A stretch of DNA of 47,151 nucleotides from Burkholderiaceae bacterium (lineage in GTDB: Bacteria > Pseudomonadota > Gammaproteobacteria > Burkholderiales > Burkholderiaceae), in contig CANFMT010000019.1 of the NCBI GenBank assembly GCA_947448415.1, positions 1 to 47,151 of the forward strand, given 5' to 3'. Numbering within the stretch: position 1 is the first letter of the stretch; each line of letters opens with the position of its first letter. The notes beneath the pieces were generated by a model, which ran no database searches, was not told the DNA's origin, and saw only the letters and a program-made list of their open reading frames with translations. The position numbers and the translations under genes are program-made. Below, in pieces: positions 1 to 7,245 of this stretch.

Positions 1-84
1 AAAGTAACTAGCCTATATTACAAAGGCCAGCCAAATTTTCCTGATCTATTAAATCGGATTAGTCAGCATCTAAAGGCTTTGTAG
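1..84 (+). CDS. C-terminal end of an unidentified protein (partial)
   Basis: An open frame enters from the left edge in frame 1 and ends at a TAG at 82-84, giving the last 27 residues of a protein. The peptide ends in a basic amphipathic stretch (LLNRISQHLKAL). Too little is present to name a family. Repeat copy A begins about 10 bases after the stop, so the gene ends directly against the left repeat boundary. Confidence 0.5.
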   Translation, partial: KVTSLYYKGQPNFPDLLNRISQHLKAL

Positions 85-94
85 GTAAATCCAT

Positions 95-312
95 TTTGGA
101 GCAACGAAGTGTTAGATGGTTGCTCCAAAAATCCTTTGGTTTCGAAAACCAAAGAGTGAGCCAGTACTTCTTTTTAATCCATGAATTTACTTACACATTT
201 GCTTGCACACCGACACTGACCACCCGCAGACCCCCTGTTTATAATGGTCTACCTTGGATGTCTGCTCTCATAATCCTTTGGTCCCAGGTTCAAGTCCTGG
301 TGGGCCCACCAG
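95..312 (+). repeat. 218-bp direct repeat, copy A, ending in a tRNA 3' half
   Basis: A block of 218 bp recurs at 9767-9984 with the same length and about 90% identity by eye. It opens with two perfect hairpins: GGAGCAAC pairs with GTTGCTCC (98-125), and CTTTGGTTT pairs with AAACCAAAG just after. It ends with 45 nt (267-311) that read as the anticodon loop CTCATAA, a T-arm (GGTTCAAGTCC) and an acceptor end GGGCCCACCA. The 5' half of the tRNA is absent and the sequence departs from a tRNA fold exactly at the anticodon loop. This is what an integrase attachment-site remnant in a tRNA gene looks like. No integrase lies in the window. Confidence 0.85.
267..311 (+). other. tRNA 3'-half remnant (CAU anticodon, Ile2/Met type)
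   Basis: The segment begins at an anticodon loop with CAU and carries the 3' anticodon strand, variable region, full T-arm and acceptor strand with CCA. The upstream bases do not pair to form the 5' anticodon strand, D-arm or acceptor, so this is not a functional tRNA gene. An identical 45-nt segment lies at 9939-9983. The pattern CTCATAATCC resembles tRNA-Ile(CAU), but elongator Met cannot be excluded. Confidence 0.75.
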
Positions 313-320
313 CAATATCA

Positions 321-352
321 ATGACTTAGCGTGAGAAAGCTAGGTCATTTTT
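321..352 (+). terminator. Rho-independent terminator after the tRNA remnant
   Basis: ATGACTTAGC (321-330) pairs with GCTAGGTCAT (339-348) with one G-T pair, and a run of T follows. The same CACCA-spacer-hairpin arrangement recurs in decayed form near 21617 and 23091. Confidence 0.75.
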
Positions 353-420
353 CATTAAATTGTAGGCGGTGTGTAGCAAGTAGCACCATTAAACCTAAAT
401 AGATATATCGCTCTAGCTTG

Positions 421-438
421 GAGCAATAAATTACTTGT
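421..438 (+). repeat. 18-nt repeat shared with 23166-23183
   Basis: GAGCAATAAATTACTTGT occurs exactly at both places. In both, it lies several dozen bases after a tRNA-end-like sequence and a terminator hairpin, and the preceding AATAGATAT is shared too. This suggests a longer ancestral repeat. Confidence 0.6.
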
Positions 439-629
439 TGCCCTTGGTTTGTAAGTGCTCAAGGGTTGCTATCGTCAATAAGCTTTGGCCCCATCAAGAA
501 CCATACTATAAAACGACATTACTTATTTGGGTCGAGAGTTAGTCCCAGCTATACCCATCCTAGTCATAGCTACATTGAATTGTCATAGTAAAAGCCAATT
601 CAAGATAGTTATCGGTTGGGGGCAATGCT

Positions 630-651
630 AACCACCTTCGGGTGGTTTTTT
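630..651 (+). terminator. Rho-independent terminator, AACCACC-TTCG-GGTGGTT
   Basis: A perfect 7-bp stem with a TTCG tetraloop is followed by TTTT. A near-identical terminator (TTCA loop) lies at 26959-26980. No gene was recognised directly upstream, so the transcript it ends is unknown and could be a small RNA. Confidence 0.8.
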
Positions 652-932
652 CATTTGGTCTGACGGATGAGATTCCGTAAAACTGACAGTGGATTAATAG
701 GACTCTAGGCGAGAATACTTGCTAGCGATATAAGTATTGCGATATTCGCTGTAAGCTTCTAATAAAATTTGAAAAATACTTGGTGTTGGTTTCATAATTT
801 CCCCAGTTATAAAATTTGCCACACGCTGACTATGACGAATGAATGTGTCACCCAGAGGAAGGTTTTATAACAATACGGTAGTGCGCGAATACTTCATTTA
901 AGATCTCTCAGGGTTACCCACTATTGGTTCCA

Positions 933-982
933 GATATCTCAATTAAGAAGCGTCCTTTTAAAGGACATGTCAATTAGATATC
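933..982. repeat. Imperfect nested palindrome
   Basis: The outer arm GATATCTCAATT (933-944) pairs with AATTAGATATC (972-982) with one bulged base. Inside it, TCCTTT pairs with AAAGGA (953-965). No poly-T tract follows, so it is not an obvious terminator. Its role is unknown. Confidence 0.5.
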
Positions 983-1091
983 CTTGTAGTGGTCAAGCGT
1001 CGATTTAAGCAACGTTTATTGATGTAGGTCAAGAGAATGGCCAAAGACATAAACTAACCTTAACTATGTATTTTTTATAAGAAACATCAAT

Positions 1092-1268
1092 ATGAGCGCA
1101 TTAAAAGACGCTATCGAGAAATTAAGAGAAACTGGATCTATTGAGCTGGAAGATTTTAGAATTCTCAAGATGAAAGATGTTGAAGTCCTCATTGAGGAAA
1201 TCCAATGCTGGTGCCTATATGGCAACGGCAAGCCCGAAAAGTTAGGCAAGAAGCATAAAGAACACTAA
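1092..1268 (+). CDS. Hypothetical 58-aa charged protein
   Basis: ATG at 1092 opens a 58-codon frame ending in TAA. The protein is acidic and helical in the middle (KMKDVEVLIEEIQCW) and has a strongly basic tail (KLGKKHKEH). No family was recognised. The ribosome site is weak (TAAGAAAC). It converges with the next minus-strand frame across a 3-bp gap. The overlapping opposite-strand frame has no comparable start signal and is treated as a shadow. Confidence 0.5.
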   Translation: MSALKDAIEKLRETGSIELEDFRILKMKDVEVLIEEIQCWCLYGNGKPEKLGKKHKEH

Positions 1269-1271
1269 GGC

Positions 1272-1451
1272 CTAATCTTCCAAATCCTCGCTGCTGTCAT
1301 CAACCCTGTATTCCACTTTAATTTTCTTAAGCACTGGATGCAAAAGAGAATTAGTATCCTTGGGGGATGGGTCGGTTAAATAGCAGTAGCCATAAAAGGG
1401 AATAGGCTCTTTTTCAACAAGTTCGCGATCTTCAGTAGTAAAGGTAGTCAT
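1272..1451 (-). CDS. Hypothetical 59-aa protein
   Basis: The ATG at 1451 is chosen over an upstream TTG because a good ribosome site (GGGAGGG) lies 5 nt before the ATG. The protein is acidic at both ends (TTEDRELVEKE and DDSSEDLED) with a central segment PFYGYCYLTDPSPKD. No transmembrane segment or known domain is visible. Confidence 0.5.
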   Translation of the reverse strand: MTTFTTEDRELVEKEPIPFYGYCYLTDPSPKDTNSLLHPVLKKIKVEYRVDDSSEDLED

Positions 1452-1453
1452 CA

Positions 1454-1567
1454 ATGCCCTCCCTAAATAAATTAGAAGTGGTTACCTATGGGCTGTTAGA
1501 GCAAGCTGAGGAGACCGGAAAGGAGCAGGACTGCTCTTCATCTCCCATAAGTAGTCTTTATTCTTGA
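1454..1567 (+). CDS. Possible 37-aa small protein
   Basis: ATG at 1454 opens a short frame to TGA at 1565-1567. It runs divergently from the 59-aa gene, and the two starts are almost back to back. The segment LEVVTYGLLEQAEETGKEQD looks like an amphipathic helix. The upstream AAAGG is a poor ribosome site. This could be chance. Confidence 0.25.
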   Translation: MPSLNKLEVVTYGLLEQAEETGKEQDCSSSPISSLYS

Positions 1568-1683
1568 TGAATAAATGTGACAAATCTATCGCTAACTGAA
1601 ATATTTTCTGGAAAATTTTAAGAGGTGAAATTGTCATAATTGAGCTTGATTTCTAGGGTTCAAATATGACAAAGAGAATTAAA

Positions 1684-1701
1684 AATTCATAGAAGTGTCA
1701 T
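1684..1701 (+). promoter_or_regulatory. Candidate Pho box before the 80-aa gene
   Basis: AATTCAT-AGAA-GTGTCAT fits the two-heptamer, 4-nt-spacer PhoB layout (CTGTCAT-N4-CTGTCAT). About 13 of 18 positions match the E. coli-type consensus. It ends about 50 nt before the start of the 80-aa gene. It is weaker than the site at 5965. Confidence 0.4.
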
Positions 1702-1753
1702 ATAAAAGGCAGAGCATCTTATTCAAGTTCAATACCTAATTGAAGGAGAAAAA

Positions 1754-1996
1754 ATGCTAGATCAAAATCCAAATGACAAGGTTATTAATTTAAGAAGAAT
1801 GGCGGCGGAGTTTTTCCAAAAAGCAGCGTGGAATCAATTGTTAGCCTTAGATAACTACCAAAAGAATAATTTTGTAGCTGCTGAACGTTTTGCCCAACTC
1901 TCTTTTGATGATCAAATGAATGGGGTGGAGTGCGCAGAGCTGGCCGATGCAGAGGCACTTATATTTTTAGATCTCAATATTGAGGAAGAATATTGA
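1754..1996 (+). CDS. Hypothetical 80-aa protein, first gene of a two-gene unit
   Basis: ATG at 1754 has a strong ribosome site (GAAGGAG). The protein is a small, soluble, acidic helical protein (LRRMAAEFFQKAAWNQLLALDNYQ, then an acidic C-terminus LNIEEEY). No family was recognised. Its TGA overlaps the TTG start of the SRPBCC-family gene, so the two are probably translationally coupled. A Pho-box-like sequence lies upstream, in line with the rest of the lipid block. Confidence 0.7.
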   Translation: MLDQNPNDKVINLRRMAAEFFQKAAWNQLLALDNYQKNNFVAAERFAQLSFDDQMNGVECAELADAEALIFLDLNIEEEY

Positions 1997-2601
1997 GCAT
2001 TAACAATGCAGTCTCCCAGCCAGGCACTTCTATTGTGAAGCGAGCATTTCTTTTGTGCTTTTTAATAGGTAGCCAATCTTGTTTTGCGATCACTGAGCTA
2101 GCTCCCTATGATTTACAGGTATTGGTAGAAAAATTTGGCGCCAGTTTTAAGGTGCAAGCTAGCTACATAGCGCCAGTTAGCCAGTGTGAGGCATATACCT
2201 TTCTGACGGATTATGAGGATGTAAAAACTATTCCAGGAATTGTTGAGTCCAAGGTGCGCAGAAGAAATGGTAATAGGGTCACTGTAGAAAGGCTCATTGA
2301 GGAGCGAGTTTTATTATTCCCCATTCAACTGCGGTCTGAAGTGGAGTTTACGGAGCTGCCAAATCAGGGTCTAAATTTTATTCAGATTAAAGGCGACAAT
2401 AAATCCTATTCTGGGACATGGCGACTGCAAACCAATGAGAAGGGTGTGTTGGTGCGATATGCCAGCATCATCGAGCCAGATTCTGTAATTCCGAATGGGA
2501 TCATAGAATATTTCATGAAAAATAATATTCGGAAGGGTTTCGAAATGATGGCTGAGGGGATGGAGCGCAGCCGCGACACTCTGAGCTTGGCCTGTAGATA
2601 G
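1993..2601 (+). CDS. Exported SRPBCC (START-like) family protein
   Basis: The protein has 202 residues from a TTG at 1993, which overlaps the upstream stop and has GAGGAAG before it. A GTG at 2035 would give a cleaner signal peptide (KRAFLLCFLIGSQSCFA) but lacks a ribosome site. After the signal peptide, the pattern of a cyclase/dehydrase-type lipid-binding fold is visible: YEDVKTIPGIVESKV, then ERVLLFPIQLRSEVEF and GTWRLQTNEKG. Such folds hold hydrophobic ligands. A periplasmic lipid- or hopanoid-type ligand is an inference from the lipid-metabolism neighbours. It converges with the phosphatidylserine-decarboxylase-like gene with one base between the stops. Confidence 0.65.
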   Translation: MSINNAVSQPGTSIVKRAFLLCFLIGSQSCFAITELAPYDLQVLVEKFGASFKVQASYIAPVSQCEAYTFLTDYEDVKTIPGIVESKVRRRNGNRVTVERLIEERVLLFPIQLRSEVEFTELPNQGLNFIQIKGDNKSYSGTWRLQTNEKGVLVRYASIIEPDSVIPNGIIEYFMKNNIRKGFEMMAEGMERSRDTLSLACR

Positions 2602-2602
2602 C

Positions 2603-3493
2603 TTATCGTTCTAGCGAGTATTCAAATAAAGCTTCACCCATGCGAATGTTGTCCCCCAAATTTAAGCTTGGTAGCAAGCGATAATTTTTTGGAGCAAAAA
2701 CAATAATAGTTGAGCCATGCTGAAACCAGCCTAATTCCTCTCCGCGAGTGACAGCAACGTCGCAGTCAATCTTATTGGGGCCTTTGTACCGTAGATGGAA
2801 GAGGAGATTAATGCAGTGCATGCGAATACTGGCAACAAGAATGGCTGCTACAGGCACCAGCGTCAGAGTTGTGTTTTCAATTCCCTTATCTGCATGGTCT
2901 ATTTCACATTCTATTACGGCTCTTTCGTTCTTACAAAAGAGTCGTTCAACTCGCTTTAGTGCAATCGGGTTGACATTCCAGGTATCGCCAGAGATATAAG
3001 TGATTTTTCTGATCCGCATTGCCGTTGGAGCATGAAAGCGGTGGTACATGCTTGAAGTGAGTCGCAAGGTTACATATTCGCATCCCTCATAACTCTTGGC
3101 TAAGCTCTTGTTGGGTATCAGGTCTTCTAAGGCGTAAGGAAAGCCTTTGGCTTGAAAAATTTCACCATTGCTCACTCTTCCGAATGCGCCAATCAGAGCA
3201 TCACACGGGCTCACTAGATTATTGAAGTCTTGATTAATTGGTCTTGCATTGGGCTTAAGTTCACGCGTAAAGCAGGCGTGCATGCTTTTAAAGTGCTGAC
3301 TCTTGGCCTCCGATAGATCAAGTTCAGAAAAGAATTTCCAAACCTGGATCGAGATATAAGCAATGACTGGGTTTTCAATTTGACTAAACCAGCCAATAAA
3401 GCGAGTAAGCGTATTGCGGGGAATACGATTAGTTAGAAGAAAATTGAGGTCTTCTTGGGACAGAATGCTTTGGATGGTCTTTTTCATTGACAT
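2603..3493 (-). CDS. psd: Phosphatidylserine decarboxylase-like protein
   Basis: This pyruvoyl-dependent family makes phosphatidylethanolamine from phosphatidylserine. The C-terminal self-cleavage site is visible as GWFQHGSTIIVF, with Ser at about residue 261, where cleavage between Gly and Ser would create the pyruvoyl group. The segment LVSPCDALIGAFG and the YHRFHAP motif are typical of the family. The ATG at 3493 (MSMKKT) is preferred to an upstream TTG. Length is about 296 residues, as expected. In Burkholderiales the housekeeping psd usually lies beside ilvC and pssA, so this is probably a second, specialised copy. It runs divergently from the aminotransferase gene, and a Pho-box-like array lies between them. 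Confidence 0.8.
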   Translation of the reverse strand: MSMKKTIQSILSQEDLNFLLTNRIPRNTLTRFIGWFSQIENPVIAYISIQVWKFFSELDLSEAKSQHFKSMHACFTRELKPNARPINQDFNNLVSPCDALIGAFGRVSNGEIFQAKGFPYALEDLIPNKSLAKSYEGCEYVTLRLTSSMYHRFHAPTAMRIRKITYISGDTWNVNPIALKRVERLFCKNERAVIECEIDHADKGIENTTLTLVPVAAILVASIRMHCINLLFHLRYKGPNKIDCDVAVTRGEELGWFQHGSTIIVFAPKNYRLLPSLNLGDNIRMGEALFEYSLER

Positions 3494-3526
3494 AATTTTG
3501 TCAAACAAATGAAGTAAAAGTGTCAA
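3487..3526 (+). promoter_or_regulatory. Candidate PhoB array (11-bp periodic heptamers) between psd and the aminotransferase gene
   Basis: Heptamers spaced 11 bp apart are TTGACAT (3487), TTGTCAA (3498), ATGAAGT (3509, weak) and GTGTCAA (3520). Three of the four match the PhoB half-site CTGTCAT at 5 of 7 positions. Such tandem 11-bp spacing is the hallmark of PhoB sites. The array lies 22 nt before the aminotransferase start and overlaps the psd start codon, so it could control both. Confidence 0.45.
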
Positions 3527-3547
3527 GAATGAACAATTGGAGTATCT

Positions 3548-5230
3548 ATGAATGGTTGGATCGCATTAAGTATATTCGGTGCAGGGTTTGGAGTATGGAT
3601 TGTTCGGAAGGTCTATACGAGGTTGCAACTCTCTAAAGCCAAGCATCCCTCTTTAGCCGGCCATTCACGCATGGCAAAGAGGGTAGCCCGTTTAATTCCT
3701 TTTTACTCCTTTAATCGAGACTCTTTTTTTAAAGTAGATGGTGCGCCAGATAATATCGCCTCTTTAAGGGAGGCTGGTTTTATGCGCTTATCGCATATCT
3801 ATCAGGAACGTTTTGCAAAATCAGTTGCCCTGACAAATCAAGCGGCCAAAAATATATCGGATCTGCAATTTACGGGTAGGTATCGAGTACCCTTTCAATT
3901 TAGCCCTTTTGTTAGCGAGCATTTGAAATCCGGTAGCTTTATGCAGTCGTCATCTGGGGTTACCTTGACTGATTTGGATGGCAATATCTTTTATGATTTA
4001 ACTGGGTCATATGGCGTCAATGTTCTTGGATATGACTTTTATAAAAAGGCCATTGAAGAAGGGGCTAAACGTGTTTCTGAGCTAGGGCCTGTTTTGGGGT
4101 TTTATAACCCAATTGTTGCTGACAATGTAAAGCGTTTGACAGCCATTTCGGGATTAGATGAAATATCCTTTCATATGTCTGGTACAGAGGCTGTAATGCA
4201 GGCCGTGCGCTTGGCTCGTTATCATACAAAGCGTAGCCATGTGGTGCGTTTTAATGGCGCCTATCACGGTTGGTGGGAAGATGTTCAGCCTGGCATAGGT
4301 AATCCACTTCCCCCGCGGGAAACCTACACACTGAAGGAGATGGATCAAGATACCTTGCGTGTGCTTCGTAATCGAAAAAATATTGCCTGCGTATTAGTGA
4401 ATCCACTGCAGGCTATGCATCCTAATAAGGGGGCGCCTGGCGATTCATCTCTATTAGATAGCTCGCGTACTGCGCATTATGATCGTGCTGCCTATACCAA
4501 ATGGCTTCAAGAATTAAGGGAAGTTTGCACGAAGAATGGAATCGTTCTCATTTTTGATGAGGTATTCGTAGGATTTCGTTTGGCTCAGGGTGGCGCTCAA
4601 GAATACTTTGGCGTTCGGGCTGACATGGTGACTTACGGTAAAACCTTAGGCGGTGGATTGCCGATTGGGGTGGTGTGCGGACGAAGTGATTTAATGAAGC
4701 GGTTTAGAGAAGAAAAGCCAGCCGACATTTGTTTTGCTAGAGGAACATTTAACTCGCACCCCTATGTGATGGGGGCGATGCAAGTATTTTTAGAGCAACT
4801 TGAAACTCCAGCTATCAAAAAAATGTATGAAGATTTGGATGAAGTTTGGAATCGTCGCGCAAATCTCCTTAATGAAAAATTAATTTCATTGGATTTGCCA
4901 GTTAGGGTTGCGAATATGTCTAGTATTTGGACCATCTATTTCACGGAGCCAAGTCGCTACAACTGGATGTTTCAGTACTACTTAAAAGAGCAAGGCCTAG
5001 CACTAAGTTGGATTGGAACAGGAAGATTTATATTCAGTCTGAACTATAGCGATGCAGACATACTAGCTGTTCTAGAGCGCTTTATTGCCGCAGCCCAGTC
5101 CATGAAGCAGGATGCTTGGTGGTGGAATGGTAATGGACTAAGCAATAAAGCGATTAAGCGTCAAATTATCAAAGAAATGCTATTTAGAAAAAATACTATC
5201 CGACACGCATCTGCATTAGGAGTTGATTGA
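3548..5230 (+). CDS. Membrane-anchored class III aminotransferase (glutamate-1-semialdehyde aminomutase-like)
   Basis: The protein has 560 residues. The N-terminus (WIALSIFGAGFGVWIV) is a probable membrane anchor, followed by a basic segment and a roughly 100-residue extension not found in ordinary members. The fold-type I PLP core follows: SGTEAVMQAVRLAR (cofactor phosphate binding), NGAYHGWW, IFDEVFVGFR (Asp for the pyridine nitrogen) and VTYGKTLGGGLPIG with the Schiff-base Lys at residue 365. The closest well-known relatives are GSA aminomutases, but the anchor and the C-terminal extension (QDAWWWNGNG onward) suggest a lipid or other membrane substrate. Divergent from psd, convergent with and overlapping the DUF962-like gene by 15 bp. 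The exact reaction is unknown. Confidence 0.75.
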   Translation: MNGWIALSIFGAGFGVWIVRKVYTRLQLSKAKHPSLAGHSRMAKRVARLIPFYSFNRDSFFKVDGAPDNIASLREAGFMRLSHIYQERFAKSVALTNQAAKNISDLQFTGRYRVPFQFSPFVSEHLKSGSFMQSSSGVTLTDLDGNIFYDLTGSYGVNVLGYDFYKKAIEEGAKRVSELGPVLGFYNPIVADNVKRLTAISGLDEISFHMSGTEAVMQAVRLARYHTKRSHVVRFNGAYHGWWEDVQPGIGNPLPPRETYTLKEMDQDTLRVLRNRKNIACVLVNPLQAMHPNKGAPGDSSLLDSSRTAHYDRAAYTKWLQELREVCTKNGIVLIFDEVFVGFRLAQGGAQEYFGVRADMVTYGKTLGGGLPIGVVCGRSDLMKRFREEKPADICFARGTFNSHPYVMGAMQVFLEQLETPAIKKMYEDLDEVWNRRANLLNEKLISLDLPVRVANMSSIWTIYFTEPSRYNWMFQYYLKEQGLALSWIGTGRFIFSLNYSDADILAVLERFIAAAQSMKQDAWWWNGNGLSNKAIKRQIIKEMLFRKNTIRHASALGVD

Positions 5231-5860
5231 GCCCAAGTTTTCTTCGTTGAGTTCAAGGTGGTTCATAGGGTCGATGAGTTGTCCGCGCAATAAATACAAG
5301 GGTGCTGTCGCATAAATTTTTGCATCATGGAATGGATCAGTGATAATTTTTGTCATCCATGCCAAGGCAGCCTCAACGTCATGAATGAAAAAGAGGTGGA
5401 AGGTGCGGAAAAGCACGCCACCAACACCAAGCCAAAGCCATAAGAGACCGGTTTGTCGAATAAAACCTTCGGTATTTGTGAAGGTATTCAGGGCAACAAA
5501 TTTTTGTAAGAATACGGGATTGAAATACACCAATACTGGGATTGCCGCCCAAATAGATAAAAGTACAATTTTTCTATTGAGGTTGTAGCCTACTTTGATT
5601 TCTTCCTTGTACTCGTGGGTGGCTTTATTAACCTCGTCATATCCCTTTGGCTCAAAAAAGAAATGGCCGCTTTGACGAGTGGTCATTGCAACCAACCAAG
5701 CTAGCAATGAAGCTGCAATAGGATCGGTAAATAATAAAAAATAGGCAGTTAAAAAACTCAAAGCACTAACAAAGTGTAGCGATTGATTGATGCGGCTATG
5801 GTGATAGTAGCGATGATCATCCCAGCGCTGTTTTTTTAGGGTTTCAAGAAATTGAATCAA
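5216..5860 (-). CDS. DUF962/Mpo1-like membrane protein
   Basis: The protein has 214 residues with four or five hydrophobic segments. The N-terminal WDDHRYYHHSRINQSLHF and the later GHFFFEPKGYDE resemble the His-containing motifs of the DUF962/Mpo1 family. Yeast Mpo1 is an iron-dependent dioxygenase that shortens 2-hydroxy fatty acids. Family membership is moderately supported; substrate use here is unknown. Its 3' end overlaps the aminotransferase gene by 15 bp. The upstream region holds a candidate minus-strand Pho box at 5932-5949. Confidence 0.55.
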   Translation of the reverse strand: MIQFLETLKKQRWDDHRYYHHSRINQSLHFVSALSFLTAYFLLFTDPIAASLLAWLVAMTTRQSGHFFFEPKGYDEVNKATHEYKEEIKVGYNLNRKIVLLSIWAAIPVLVYFNPVFLQKFVALNTFTNTEGFIRQTGLLWLWLGVGGVLFRTFHLFFIHDVEAALAWMTKIITDPFHDAKIYATAPLYLLRGQLIDPMNHLELNEENLGSINS

Positions 5861-5931
5861 TTTTGGATCCTCTGAATATTGAAGGGCTGCATTACAAAAA
5901 TATGAATATCACCAATATTTACAATTTATTT

Positions 5932-5949
5932 GTGACAAATTTAAGACAT
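5932..5949 (-). promoter_or_regulatory. Candidate Pho box for the DUF962-like gene
   Basis: Read on the minus strand, ATGTCTT-AAAT-TTGTCAC has the PhoB two-heptamer layout. About 13 of 18 positions match the consensus. It lies about 70 nt upstream of the minus-strand start at 5860 and is back to back with the stronger plus-strand site at 5965. Confidence 0.45.
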
Positions 5950-5964
5950 GTAAAAAAATTCTCA

Positions 5965-5982
5965 ATGTCATAAAACTGTTAT
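5965..5982 (+). promoter_or_regulatory. Strong Pho box before the glycosyltransferase operon
   Basis: ATGTCATAAAACTGTTAT matches the E. coli Pho box CTGTCATAAAACTGTCAT at 16 of 18 positions, with heptamers 11 bp apart. It ends 24 nt before the glycosyltransferase start. This is the best single sign that the operon is induced by phosphate starvation through PhoB. Confidence 0.75.
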
Positions 5983-6006
5983 TTTCTTCGAGAATACTCA
6001 TAGCCA

Positions 6007-7242
6007 ATGACATCAAATGCCTTGGGAGAGAATAGCGACTTAAAGCCGAATGCCTCGGTTAAGGTTGCTATTGTTACGGAGACATATCCTCCAGAGGTTA
6101 ATGGAGTAGCCAGCACAATAGCCCGATTCATTAAGGGTCTGACGGAGATGGGGCATGACATCACACTCATCCGGCCTCGCCAGGGATTAAAAGATAAGCC
6201 CAAAAATGAATCTCATTTCAAAGAAATACTGACATTAGGAATGCCTATACCGGGTTACAGCTCACTAAGGATGGGCCTTCCTCAAAAAAATATGCTGTTA
6301 AAGCAATGGGAATCTGATAGGCCTAGTCTTGTCCATATTGTTACCGAAGGTCCTCTCGGTTGGTCAGCGCTGGAGGCGGCTAAAAAATTAAATATTCCTA
6401 TTTGTTCGGATTTCAGAACAAATTTCGATGCCTATTCAACCCACTATGGAATGAGCTTCCTAAAAAATCCGATTCATAGGTATCTTCGTTACTTTCATAA
6501 CAATAGCAACTTCACAATGGTGCCAACTCAGGAACTCAAAAATCAGTTACTCAGTAATGGATTTGAGAGGCTCAAAGTACTGGCTCGAGGAGTGGATACT
6601 GAATTATTTAATCCATCAAAGCGTTGTCAAGAATTGCGAAATCATTGGGGGATTAAGGACCATGAAAAAGTGGTCTTATGTGTCAGTAGACTTGCTTCAG
6701 AGAAAAATCTACAGGTCACTGTAGAAGCATTTAAAGCAATGTCACAAGTTAATCCAAATCTGAAAATGGTATGGGTTGGCGATGGACCTGAAAAAGGGTC
6801 CTTAAAGTTAAGTTGTCCTAATAGTATCTTTACTGGGGTTCAGAGGGGTGAAGTGCTTGCAAGCCATTATGCAAGTGGCGATATCTTTTTGTTTTCTAGC
6901 CTCAGTGAAACATTTGGCAACGTAACAATTGAAGCAATGGCTAGTGGGTTAGCCGTTTTAGCATATGACTACGCAGCAGCTAGGCAATTTATAGATCATG
7001 GTATCAATGGATTTTTAGCTAGCCCAAATGAGGCCAACTCATTCGTTGCAGCAGGCCTTGAGTTAGTTAAAGATGATATTAATTTAGAAAATTTGAGAGC
7101 CCATGCTAGGCAAACAACCCTGGAAATTTCATGGGATCAAGTTACTAAAAAATTAGAAAACAATTATCACGATTTAATACTAAATTCCCATTCAAAAGAT
7201 AAACTGGCATCATCGCCTGTTTTAAGAGAATTTTTTTATTAA
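6007..7242 (+). CDS. GT4-type glycosyltransferase, probable lipid glycosylation
   Basis: The protein has 411 residues with the two-domain GT-B layout. The N-terminal domain opens with KVAIVTETYPPEVNGVASTIARF, typical of the GT4 branch that includes PimB/MgtA and SqdX-like glycolipid enzymes. The C-terminal domain shows VSRLASEKNL, WVGDGPEKG and SETFGNVTIEAMASG, the last with the nucleotide-sugar-binding E-x7-E pattern. These enzymes move a sugar from a nucleotide sugar to diacylglycerol, phosphatidylinositol or other acceptors. The strong Pho box 24 nt upstream suggests glycolipid synthesis that replaces phospholipid. First gene of a three-gene operon; the next start follows after 3 bp. The sugar and acceptor are not readable from sequence. 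Confidence 0.8.
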   Translation: MTSNALGENSDLKPNASVKVAIVTETYPPEVNGVASTIARFIKGLTEMGHDITLIRPRQGLKDKPKNESHFKEILTLGMPIPGYSSLRMGLPQKNMLLKQWESDRPSLVHIVTEGPLGWSALEAAKKLNIPICSDFRTNFDAYSTHYGMSFLKNPIHRYLRYFHNNSNFTMVPTQELKNQLLSNGFERLKVLARGVDTELFNPSKRCQELRNHWGIKDHEKVVLCVSRLASEKNLQVTVEAFKAMSQVNPNLKMVWVGDGPEKGSLKLSCPNSIFTGVQRGEVLASHYASGDIFLFSSLSETFGNVTIEAMASGLAVLAYDYAAARQFIDHGINGFLASPNEANSFVAAGLELVKDDINLENLRAHARQTTLEISWDQVTKKLENNYHDLILNSHSKDKLASSPVLREFFY

Positions 7243-7245
7243 GCA

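Larger units (their letters stand above)
353..1091. other. Intergenic region with no recognised gene
   Basis: I see no convincing coding region here. It contains an 18-nt stretch at 421-438 (GAGCAATAAATTACTTGT) that is repeated exactly at 23166-23183, a terminator at 630-651 and an imperfect nested palindrome at 933-982. The lack of long frames suggests decayed or structural DNA next to the tRNA-derived repeat. Confidence 0.5.

Noticed and set aside
95..125. An integron attC site
   Set aside because: The hairpin GGAGCAAC/GTTGCTCC lacks the attC core sites, and no integron integrase or cassette array pattern is present.
267..311. A functional tRNA gene
   Set aside because: Only the 3' half from the anticodon loop is present in both copies; there is no D-arm, 5' anticodon strand or 5' acceptor strand.
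96..329. A 77-codon open frame across copy A
   Set aside because: It lies inside the tRNA-derived repeat, crosses its hairpins and tRNA half, and the homologous copy B does not keep a matching frame. It is not considered coding.
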